NCBI GenBank assembly: GCA_039679945.1
Contig: JBDKTY010000130.1
Coordinates: 1-64,000, forward strand
DNA: 64,000 bases
Direction: 5' to 3'
From: SbD1 sp039679945
GTDB lineage: Bacteria; Desulfobacterota; Syntrophobacteria; Syntrophobacterales; Syntrophobacteraceae
Shown: piece after piece, positions 17,587 to 26,200 of the stretch
Layout: each line of letters begins with the position of its first letter
Numbering within the stretch: position 1 is the first letter of the stretch
Position numbers and translations under genes: made by a program
Notes under the pieces: model-generated
Told to the model about the DNA's origin: nothing
The model's input: the letters and a program-made list of their open reading frames with translations, nothing else
Database searches by the model: none

Positions 17587-20088
17587 ATGGCGAAAAGGAC
17601 ACTGGCACAATCGGATGAAAGTGTTTATTTGGGTGGTCGAACGGGTACCAGCGTAGAGGCATTGAAGCGCACTTTCCTTGAACACCTCTTTCTTACACAG
17701 GGAAGATTCATCGAAGTCGCTACCCCCAACGATCTCTACATGGCCCTCTCCTACACGATAAGAGATCAGCTCCTGCACCGGTGGATCAAGACAATCGAGA
17801 ATTATCTGAATACGGAGGACGTCAAGATCGTCAGCTATCTTTCTGCGGAATTCCTGCTCGGTCCTCACCTGGAAAGCAATTTGATCAACCTCGACATATG
17901 CGACGAAGTCCGCAAGGCCGTTAAGGATGCGGGGTTCGACCTGAACATGATCGTCGCACGGGAGCCTGAACCAGGCCTGGGCAATGGCGGCCTGGGCAGG
18001 CTTGCCGCCTGTTACCTCGACTCTCTCGCCACCCTCGAAATCCCCTCCATTGGCTATGGCATTCGCTACGAGTTCGGGATTTTCAACCAGGAGATCCGAG
18101 ACGGATGGCAGGTCGAAAAAACCGATCGATGGCTCCATTATGGAAATCCCTGGGAGATGCGAAGACCCCACGTGGTCTACCGCGTGGGGTTCGGAGGCAG
18201 AACTGAATCCTACCATGATGAGAAGGGGCGTTACCGGACCCGCTGGATACCCGACCACACGGTGAGGGGTGTCGCCTACGATACCCCCATTACGGGTTAT
18301 CATGTGAACACCTGCAATATCCTTCGCCTCTGGCGCGCCGAGGCGGTCGAATCCTTCGAATTCGCGGCTTTCAATGTAGGGGATTATTACGCGGCAGTCG
18401 ATGCGAAGATCTCCTCGGAAAATATCACCAAGGTTCTCTATCCCAACGACGAACCGGTCCAGGGCAAGGAGTTGCGGCTGGAGCAGCAGTACCTCCTGGT
18501 ATCGTGCTCCCTTCAGGACATGCTGCGGCTTAACAAAGATGGATGGGGCGACCTGGAACACTTCCACGAGCATTTCGCCATACAGCTCAACGACACCCAT
18601 CCGGCCATGGGAGTCGCCGAATTGATGCGTCTTCTCCTCGATGAACACGCCATGGATTGGGATGCCGCATGGCACATCACTACACGGGCCTTTGGGTATA
18701 CCAACCACACACTCCTGCCCGAAGCCCTCGAAAAGTGGCCCGTTGATCTATTCGGACGCCTCTTCCCCAGGCACTTGGAGATCATCTACGAGATCAACCG
18801 GCGTTTCCTGGACGAGGTAAGGCAGATGTATCCGGGTGATGAGGCGCGCGTGGCAAGGATGTCCCTCATCGACGAGACCGGAGGCAGGTACGTTCGCATG
18901 GCCCATCTGGCCAGCGTCGGAAGCCATGCCATCAATGGGGTAGCTGAACTCCATACCAGGTTGCTCGAAAAAGATGTGTTACGTGACTTCCATGAGATGA
19001 TGCCCGAAAAATTCAGCAACAAGACTAACGGAGTCACACCGCGCCGCTTCATATTGCTCAGCAACCCCGGGATGAGCGGACTCATAACCCAAAAGATCGG
19101 TGACAAATGGGTTGTCAATCCCGATGAACTCAGGCAACTGGAGAAGTATGCCGATGACGGCGGCTTTCGGGAGGAATGGCGCAAGGTAAAGCTCGCCAAC
19201 AAGAAAAACCTTGCCCGGCTGATCCGGGACCGCACCGGCATAGAGGTTGACCCATCCTCCATGTTCGACATCCAGGCGAAAAGAATTCACGAGTACAAAC
19301 GGCAGCACCTCAATGTATTCCACATTATCGCGCTGTATAACCGCATCAAACGGAATCATGCCTATGACATTTGCCCCCGGACTTTCGTCTTTGCCGGGAA
19401 AGCCGCTCCGGGCTATTTCATGGCCAAACGGATAATCAAACTGATCAATTGCGTGGCCGAGGTTGTCAACAATGACCCCGATGTGGCGGGACGGCTTAAA
19501 GTTGTCTTTTTCCCCAATTTCAACGTCAAGAGCGCCCAATTCATATACCCCGCCGCGGACCTTTCCGAACAGATCTCGACCGCCGGGAAGGAGGCCTCCG
19601 GAACCGGGAATATGAAGTTCTCCATGAACGGCGCCCTGACGATAGGCACCCTGGACGGGGCCAATGTCGAAATCAGGGAGGAGGTAGGCGCCGAGAATTT
19701 CTTCCTGTTTGGATTGACGGCCGATGAAGTCTACTCTATACAAGCAGGCGGATACAGGCCGTTTGATTATTACCAGGCCAACCCGGAACTCCGTGAAGTA
19801 ATCGATCTCATCGGTTCGGGTCATTTTTCCGGAGGAGACAGGGAGCTGTTCAAACCGTTGGTCGATTCCCTGCTCTACCACGATACGTTTATGCTGTTGG
19901 CTGATTTTCAGACTTATGTCGATACGCAGTTCAAGGTCGACGTGGCTTACCGCGGCCAGGAGGGCTGGGCGCAAATGTCCATCCTCAACGCGGCGCGCAT
20001 GGGTAAATTCTCCTCTGACCGCGCGATCAGGGAATACTGCAACGACATTTGGAACGCGGCATCGGTTCCCCTGGTACTGGCACGGTAA
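17587..20088 (+). CDS. glgP: Glycogen/starch/alpha-glucan phosphorylase
   Basis: The 833-residue enzyme has the full length of the phosphorylase family and releases glucose-1-phosphate from alpha-1,4-glucans. The N-terminal block GNGGLGRLAACYLDSLATL, the IQLNDTHPAMGVAELMR segment and the C-terminal PLP site GTGNMKFSMNGALTIGTLDG are all intact; Lys677 is the Schiff-base lysine. The KRIHEYKRQHLN phosphate-binding block is also present. The N-terminus is bacterial in style, without an extended allosteric phospho-site region. GCAGGAG lies upstream of the ATG. It follows fbaA closely. Confidence 0.97.
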   Translation: MAKRTLAQSDESVYLGGRTGTSVEALKRTFLEHLFLTQGRFIEVATPNDLYMALSYTIRDQLLHRWIKTIENYLNTEDVKIVSYLSAEFLLGPHLESNLINLDICDEVRKAVKDAGFDLNMIVAREPEPGLGNGGLGRLAACYLDSLATLEIPSIGYGIRYEFGIFNQEIRDGWQVEKTDRWLHYGNPWEMRRPHVVYRVGFGGRTESYHDEKGRYRTRWIPDHTVRGVAYDTPITGYHVNTCNILRLWRAEAVESFEFAAFNVGDYYAAVDAKISSENITKVLYPNDEPVQGKELRLEQQYLLVSCSLQDMLRLNKDGWGDLEHFHEHFAIQLNDTHPAMGVAELMRLLLDEHAMDWDAAWHITTRAFGYTNHTLLPEALEKWPVDLFGRLFPRHLEIIYEINRRFLDEVRQMYPGDEARVARMSLIDETGGRYVRMAHLASVGSHAINGVAELHTRLLEKDVLRDFHEMMPEKFSNKTNGVTPRRFILLSNPGMSGLITQKIGDKWVVNPDELRQLEKYADDGGFREEWRKVKLANKKNLARLIRDRTGIEVDPSSMFDIQAKRIHEYKRQHLNVFHIIALYNRIKRNHAYDICPRTFVFAGKAAPGYFMAKRIIKLINCVAEVVNNDPDVAGRLKVVFFPNFNVKSAQFIYPAADLSEQISTAGKEASGTGNMKFSMNGALTIGTLDGANVEIREEVGAENFFLFGLTADEVYSIQAGGYRPFDYYQANPELREVIDLIGSGHFSGGDRELFKPLVDSLLYHDTFMLLADFQTYVDTQFKVDVAYRGQEGWAQMSILNAARMGKFSSDRAIREYCNDIWNAASVPLVLAR

Positions 20089-20421
20089 TACGCGTCCATT
20101 CGGTTCGCGAGGTGGTAAGCCGAGCATCCACGCGGGAGGTTGCGCTGAACAAACGGCGCGCACTCGCACGCGGGCATCTACCCGGGGTAAACCGGGGCCA
20201 AGGTCTTTGTCGTCAGGATAGCAACAAGTCACCTGCTATGGGGTTTCGCCGGAGTGTCTTGAGCGAATGCCCCACTCAGCAGCTTATATTTCCAAAACCG
20301 CTCGTTCCGAACAGATAGTCCCCGAGAAAAGTGCCGGAGGGCAATCGCTCCCGGCACACCCGTTCTAATTTTCATTTCCACCTCAGTCATTGTTGTATCC
20401 TACATTCGCGGAGGCATCGCC
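20089..20421. other. Intergenic region with a terminator-like hairpin
   Basis: No gene is seen in these 333 bp. A GC-rich stem at 20331-20357 is the only structured element found. Confidence 0.5.
20331..20357 (+). terminator. Terminator-like hairpin
   Basis: GTGCCGG (20331-20337) pairs with CCGGCAC (20351-20357) around a 13-nt loop. About ten bases later comes CTAATTTTCATTT, which is T-rich but not a canonical tract. It could end glgP transcription before the crotonase gene. Confidence 0.35.
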
Positions 20422-21198
20422 ATGACCAGAGTGCTCTATGAAAAACGGAACAGGATTGGATACATTACATTAAACCGTCCGGAAGCCCTCAACGCGCTCG
20501 ATGACGAAACAAACAGCGAACTCTGGACCGTCTGGGATGATTTTGCCCGGGATGAGTCACTGGATGTCGCAATACTGACCGGCGCGGGAAAAGCATTCTG
20601 CTCGGGAGCCGACCTGAAGAGCTTTATTCCCAAATGGGAAAAGGCAAACATGCTCGATGCGAGAAGGAACGTCGCCACCGGAATCGGGGGCGGGATCACA
20701 CGCGGCCAGCACAGGATCACAAAGCCGATTATTGCCGCGATAAACGGTCATGCCATCGGGGGTGGTTTGGAGTTGGCCCTGGCATGTGATATTCGCATCT
20801 GCTCGGATAAGGCCAAATTCGGCGTATTTGAAGTCCGCTACGGCCTTCACCAGGGAGATGGAGGAATCGTCAGGCTGATCGCTATAGCCGGGCTCGGCGC
20901 CGCTTTGGAACTCACACTCACCGGCCGGGAAGTCAGCGCGGAAGAGGCGTTCCGCCTGCGTCTCGTCTCCAGGGTGGTTCCGCGGGAAGACCTCATGGCA
21001 ACCGCCGAACAATACGCATCGATGATACTAGGCAACAGTCAACAGGCGATCAGGTCCGCAAAGGAGACAATTCTCGACGTGGCGGGGCGCACCCTTGACG
21101 ATGCGCTGCGCATCGAGACGCTTAATGCATACTCGTGCCTGGGTGACTTCAGCGAGGCCAGGGAGCGGTTGGCCTCCTTTTACTCCAGGAAATCCTGA
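20422..21198 (+). CDS. Enoyl-CoA hydratase/isomerase family protein
   Basis: A 258-residue crotonase-fold protein. The oxyanion-hole blocks are present: TGAGKAFCSGADLKSF (CoA/adenine side) and NGHAIGGGLELALACDIRI. The catalytic region reads FGVFEVRYGLHQGDGG, keeping the first glutamate of the hydratase pair (FEV) but with a changed second position relative to PEVxLGxxPGAGG. Simple crotonase-like hydration is therefore plausible but not proven; isomerase or hydrolase activity is possible. RNRIGYITLNRPEALNALD is the usual N-terminus. No other beta-oxidation genes are adjacent. The stop codon lies within the palindrome that precedes the decayed toxin-antitoxin module. Confidence 0.88.
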   Translation: MTRVLYEKRNRIGYITLNRPEALNALDDETNSELWTVWDDFARDESLDVAILTGAGKAFCSGADLKSFIPKWEKANMLDARRNVATGIGGGITRGQHRITKPIIAAINGHAIGGGLELALACDIRICSDKAKFGVFEVRYGLHQGDGGIVRLIAIAGLGAALELTLTGREVSAEEAFRLRLVSRVVPREDLMATAEQYASMILGNSQQAIRSAKETILDVAGRTLDDALRIETLNAYSCLGDFSEARERLASFYSRKS

Positions 21199-21219
21199 CG
21201 TCTGGACATCCAGACGTCA
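21196..21219. promoter_or_regulatory. Perfect 24-bp palindrome, likely RHH operator
   Basis: TGACGTCTGGA and TCCAGACGTCA are exact inverted 11-mers separated by CA. It starts at the TGA of the crotonase gene and lies directly in front of the RHH antitoxin reading frame. RHH antitoxins bind such symmetric sites to repress their own operon. A transcript hairpin is the alternative, but there is no T tract. Confidence 0.55.
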
Positions 21220-21220
21220 A

Positions 21221-21463
21221 ATTGGAACTACGAAAGCTATACAAAAACGCGCGACGATCTATTTGGACTCCGAACTCCATCGAGTTCTTAAGCTTAAGGC
21301 GGTGGAATCGGATCGCGCTATTTCCGACCTGCTTAATGAGGCCGTAAGGTTGCAGCTCGCCGAAGAAGCCGGGGACCTGTCCTCCTTCAAGGATCGGGTG
21401 CGCGAGCTGAATCCGCGATTTGAAGATGTCCCCGGGGACCTAAAGCAGCGTGCCAGAATATAG
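21221..21463 (+). pseudogene. RHH antitoxin reading frame without a standard start
   Basis: The frame encodes TTKAIQKRATIYLDSELHRV followed by a two-helix region and an acidic tail ending DLKQRARI, a typical CopG/RHH antitoxin of about 80 residues. No ATG, GTG or TTG occurs in frame between the palindrome and the domain. The first candidate is ATT at 21221, and earlier in-frame starts lie inside the crotonase gene with no homology. The toxin behind it is frameshifted, so I read this as a decaying copy; ATT initiation cannot be excluded. Confidence 0.55.
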
Positions 21464-21705
21464 CATCCTTATCAAGCCATCCGCCGTGAAAGAGATCGAG
21501 TCAATCAGCTCCAAGCGAGACCGCCAGGCTATCGTTTCCCTGACTGAAAAGCTTGCCGACAATCCCCGCCCGGCCGCCAAAGACTCTCGGGCCACGACAA
21601 GTACAGCGTTCGCAGGGGCCGACCCGGGATTATCCGTTCAGTTGAGGACCAGGAATTGGTGGTGTGGTCCTGAAAGTTGGACACCGCAAGGATGTGTGCC
21701 GTTAG
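21450..21705 (+). pseudogene. RelE/ParE-type toxin, frameshifted
   Basis: From GTG 21450 the frame gives PEYSILIKPSAVKEIESIS and KLADNPRPAAK, then leaves the family pattern. The expected continuation resumes in a second frame (LSGHDKYSVRRGRPGIIRSV, then EDQELVVW) and finally in a third (VLKVGHRKDVCR, stop 21703-21705). Two single-base losses, near 21580 and 21665, explain this. All core RelE elements are recognisable across the frames, so this is a recently inactivated toxin. The start overlaps the antitoxin frame by 14 bases, as in functional modules. Confidence 0.75.
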
Positions 21706-22163
21706 AAAGCACCGGGCATTAGTCAAGCGACTCAGTTTGACTAATGCAGCATAACGCCCTCCCAAAAAGAACCGGTTGCCGGTTTGCTACAATAGGCTGG
21801 AATTTCTTTATGTTATCTTGCCGAATCGGTGAGACCCCGTTGACAGATCCATGGCGGATTCGGTATGATGCGAGAATTCGGACCTGTCGAAGTGGTCAAA
21901 AGCTCAGACAAAAGTTGACTCGGCGGTAATCTCCATCGAAAGGCCTATTAGTAGTTTTTCCGGTTGCTCTCTGATTCCTGTTCTCACTCAAGTCGCGCAA
22001 ATTACACTTCGCTCCTGGTTCCACCTTTTCCTTTTCCAGTGCCTTGCCGAAGGGCTCCGCCTCACGCACGCCCAAGCATCCGTATATTACGGGGATGGTC
22101 CCGGGGCTCCGGTTCGCCTTTTCAGAGCCACCGGCAGCTTGTGGAGACCCTCGGGAATACTTT
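21706..22163. other. Intergenic region, 458 bp
   Basis: No gene or repeat is supported. An open frame continues upstream of the next gene to 22044, but it has no ribosome-binding site and no family similarity. Confidence 0.45.
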
Positions 22164-23267
22164 ATGCCTCCAAACCTGATCGTCGCATTCATCACAGGGT
22201 TAACCGCGGGCGGCATCGGCTGTCTGGTCGTTCAAAGCGGCCTGCTTGCCGCCTCCCTGGCGCGCCATTTTGAACAGGATCACCCGCCCGCCGCCAACAG
22301 GGTGGAAGCGAATATGGGAACCACCCCTCTGCCCCGATTTGTGCTGACCATCTCCCTGTTCCTGTTGGCCAAACTGGCGGCCTATACGTTTCTCGGTTTC
22401 CTGCTGGGAGCTTTTGGTTCCGTTCTTCAGCTTACTTTCCCGGCGCGGGTAGTCCTGATGATCGCCATCGGCATATTTATCCTCGGAAACGGCCTGCGAA
22501 TGCTCGGCGCACACCCCGTTTTCCGCTGGTTCGTGCTCGAACCTCCTTCCGCTGTTACCCGTTTCATCCGCCGCGCCTCCAAAAACGACCTCTCACCGCT
22601 CACCCCGCTCTTTCTGGGCGCGCTGACCGTCCTGCTCCCGTGCGGAATCTCCCAGGCCATGATGGCAACAGCCCTCGGCACCGGTGATCCACTCCAGGGG
22701 GCGGCGCTTCTCTTTGCCTTCACTCTCGGCACCATTCCGATCTTTTTCTCCGCGGCCTATTTCGCCACCCGCATGGGCGCGGTCATCGAGGGTCATTTCA
22801 CCCGCATCGTCGCGCTTCTCCTGATAGTGCTGGGCGCGATCTCAATCTTACATGGACTCAACCTCGCCGGGGCGCCGATCTCGCTTCCCCGGATAATCGA
22901 TCGACTTACGGCGGCGCCCTATTCCCACACCCTGCTCTCGGCCCGGGGGATCGTTCCCGGCTCGGAAGCCGCTCGCACCATTTCCGTCTCCGATGCCGGT
23001 TATACCCCGTCGGTCCTTCATCTGCCCGCCGGCCAACCGGTCACGCTCATCTGGACCATTCATGACTCGGCCTGCTGCGCACGGGCGGTTGTCGTTCCCG
23101 CCCTGGATTATGAGACGCTCCTGCCTCCCACGGGTCAGGTACCCCTGATGATCCCGGCGCAGAAACCCGGCACGGTCATCTCCTACTCCTGCGCGACAGG
23201 CAGGAATACCGGCCGCCTCGTGTTCGATCTGAAAACAACCGGGACAAACGCCGAACAAGTCGAATAG
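22164..23267 (+). CDS. SafE/DsbD-like membrane protein with cupredoxin-like C-terminus
   Basis: The 367-residue protein has six to seven membrane helices in a duplicated DsbD/SafE (COG2836) arrangement. Repeat 1 begins with FITGLTAGGIGCLVVQSGLL; repeat 2 contains LTVLLPCGISQAMMATALGT, and each half holds one conserved Cys. The last 85 residues outside the membrane (ISVSDAGYTPSVLHLPAGQP to LVFDLK) are cupredoxin-like, with CCARAVVVP and YSCATGRNTG where family members usually carry a C/M copper-binding motif. Such proteins cluster with copper ATPases and oxidase assembly genes. The next gene, a Cu-ATPase fusion, starts 10 bp downstream, so a shared copper-handling operon is likely. Confidence 0.8.
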   Translation: MPPNLIVAFITGLTAGGIGCLVVQSGLLAASLARHFEQDHPPAANRVEANMGTTPLPRFVLTISLFLLAKLAAYTFLGFLLGAFGSVLQLTFPARVVLMIAIGIFILGNGLRMLGAHPVFRWFVLEPPSAVTRFIRRASKNDLSPLTPLFLGALTVLLPCGISQAMMATALGTGDPLQGAALLFAFTLGTIPIFFSAAYFATRMGAVIEGHFTRIVALLLIVLGAISILHGLNLAGAPISLPRIIDRLTAAPYSHTLLSARGIVPGSEAARTISVSDAGYTPSVLHLPAGQPVTLIWTIHDSACCARAVVVPALDYETLLPPTGQVPLMIPAQKPGTVISYSCATGRNTGRLVFDLKTTGTNAEQVE

Positions 23268-23277
23268 GGAGAACATA

Positions 23278-26200
23278 TTGAAGGTAAAATTCCGCGTGCC
23301 TGACATGGTGTGCCCCGATTGCGGCATGCACCTCGAGGGACTGGAAGACGAACTCCCCGGGGTGATACGAATCAAGGCCAGCTACAGAAGGCTCACCATG
23401 GAGGTGGAATTCGACGAGACACGGTTGGACATCCATCGGATCATCGCCGCGGCCAATGCCATCGGATACCACCCGGAACCCGCCTCGGCCAAGGCTCCCT
23501 CGCCCTCCCCTCCTGGTCCGGCCGCGCCGGTTCCTCCCTCCCCCACTCCGGAAAATACCAGAAGAATCCTCCTGCCCGTGAGCGGCATGACATGCTCCAC
23601 GTGCGCGGGGGTGATCGAGCGGCAACTGCGCAAGCTGAACGGAGTGTGCGACGCCCAGGTGGATTTCACCGGCGGTAAGGCCGCCGTCACCTTTGATCCG
23701 GCTGGAATTGGCCCGCACGGCATCATTTCCGCAATCCGGAGGACCGGCTACAGGGTTCCGACGGGAAAAGCGGAACTGCCTCTGGCCGGCTTGCGCGAGC
23801 GCGGCGGTGAACTGGTATTGGAAAAGCTCCTGAGAGAGCGCGAGGGCGTGCTTGACGCCCGTGTGGACCACGAGAACACACGCGCCGAGGTTGAATACAT
23901 CCCGGGCATGACCGGCATCTCGGACCTTCTGAAGACTATCCGCTCCGCGGGATTCGACCTCGCGTCGGCACATGATATCGAGGAACTCGAGGACGCGGAA
24001 GGTGCGGCTCGGGTCGAGGAAACAAGGCAGCAAAAAGCGCTGCTGATTGTAGGCTTGATCTTCACCCTTCCGCTGATCGTTTTCAGCATGGCGCGCGATT
24101 TCGGGATAATCGGGTTTCCCCACGATCTGATCGCCATGCTCATGGCGGCGACCATCGTGCAGCTTGTCCCCGGCTGGCAGTTCTACGTCGGCGCTTGCCG
24201 CAGCTTGCGATCCGGCTGCGCCAATATGGATGTTCTCATCGCGCTTGGTTCGTCGGTCGCCTATTTTTCGAGCCTCGGGGTGGTCCTGGGCCTTATCCGA
24301 AGTCCCAATGTCTATTTCGAGACCGGAGCGGCAATTGTCACCCTGGTAAGGCTCGGCAGGTTCCTGGAAGCGCGGGCGAAAGCGAAAACTTCCGAGGCGC
24401 TGAAATCGCTGATGAGCCTGTCCGCAAGAACGGCGAACGTTCAGCGTGGCGGTGGCGAAGTCAAGATTGGGGTGGAGGAGGTCGAACTCGGTGATACCGT
24501 CATCGTTCGCCCCGGGGAAAAGGTTCCCGTTGACGGAATTGTCACCAGCGGCCGCTCCGCAATCGACGAATCGATGATAACCGGTGAGTCGATGCCGGTC
24601 GGCAAGGCCCCGGGCGACGAGGTCATCGGGGCGACTATCAACAAGGAAGGCATGATAGCCTTCGAGGCCACCAAGATCGGGAAGAACACCACTCTGGCCC
24701 AAATCGTGCGGCTGGTTCAGGACGCGCAGGCCGGCAAAGCGCCGATCCAGAGACTGACCGATGAAATCGGCGCCTATTTTGTGCCTCTCGTCCTCGGCAT
24801 GGCGCTGTGTACATTCCTTGGATGGCTCTATGTCGCCAACATCGAGTGGGCTGGGGCAATGATCAATGCCGTCGCCGTACTCGTCATCGCCTGCCCATGC
24901 GCGATCGGCCTGGCCACACCGACAGCGATAATGGTGGGCACGTCCAGGGGCGCTGAAAACGGCATCCTCTTTAAGAACAGCGAAGCCATGGAACGGGCCG
25001 GCCGTGTAAACACGGTAGTATTGGACAAAACCGGCACTATCACGCAAGGCCGGCCGGAGGTGACCGATATTATCGCGGCCGGAGACGAGAACCCGGATGA
25101 TATTCTGCGGCTCTCGGCAAGCGCGGAACACGGATCGGAGCATCCCATCGGGCGCGCTATGGTGAAAGCGGCGCTTGATAAACGGCTGAAACTGGTCGAA
25201 CCCGAGCATTTCCAGGCAGTCGGAGGTCACGGCATCCGCGCCACGGTCGATAAGAGATCGATCGTAATCGGGAATCCCCGGATGATGCAAAACGAGGGGA
25301 TTGCGATCGGGGTGCTGCGGGAGCAGGTAGCGCGGCTGCAGGCGATGGGCAAGACCGTGATGATTGTTGCCGCGAATACGCCTCCGGACTTCCACATGCG
25401 AGCTATCGGGCTGGTGGCGGTCGCCGATACCGTAAAGCCCGGCTCGCGTGAAGCTATCGCGGAACTGCGCCGTCTGGGGCTCGACATTGTCATGATCACC
25501 GGGGACAACAGTTGTACCGCTGAAGCGATTGCCCGCCAAGTCGGTATTGACCAGGTTTTCGCTGAAGTGCTTCCCGGCGGCAAAGCCGACCAGATAAAGA
25601 GACTGCAGGCAGCCCCCGCACCCGGCTTGCCCCGCCCGATCGTGGCCATGGTGGGTGATGGCATCAACGACGCACCGGCGCTGACCCAGGCAGATATCGG
25701 AATTGCCATCGGGACCGGGACCGACGTCGCAATGGCTTCCGCCGGCATCACGCTGATCAGTGGCGACCTGCGCGGCGTGGGGCGTGCCATTTCCCTGTCA
25801 CGCGGCACACTGCAAACCATCGTGCAGAATCTGAGCTGGGCCGTATTCTACAATATCGCCCTGGTTCCGATCGCGGGCTATGGACTGCTCAGCCCGATGA
25901 TCGCGGCCGGCGCCATGACGTTCAGTTCGATCTTCGTGGTATCCAACAGCCTTCGTTTGCGCGGATACAAGGTGCAAACCTTCACTCCGCCGAAACCACT
26001 GTGGCGGCAGGGCATGGAACTGGCGCCTCGCATCCTCGCCCCCGCTGGCGCGCTTGCAATCCTCATCGTCGTCCCCATGCTTACCATGGCGGGAGGGGCG
26101 GACATCCGCGGCGCAATCGCGGGCAACATGACCCCGCTCCTGATGATGACGATGGCGATCGCCAACGGCCTCATTGCCGTTTCCTACTGGTCCATTCCGG

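Noticed and set aside
23176..25539. A 787-codon open frame on the minus strand.
   Set aside because: It is antisense to the ATPase part of the fusion, with Arg/His/Gly-rich low-quality composition and no family features; it arises from GC-rich codon use.
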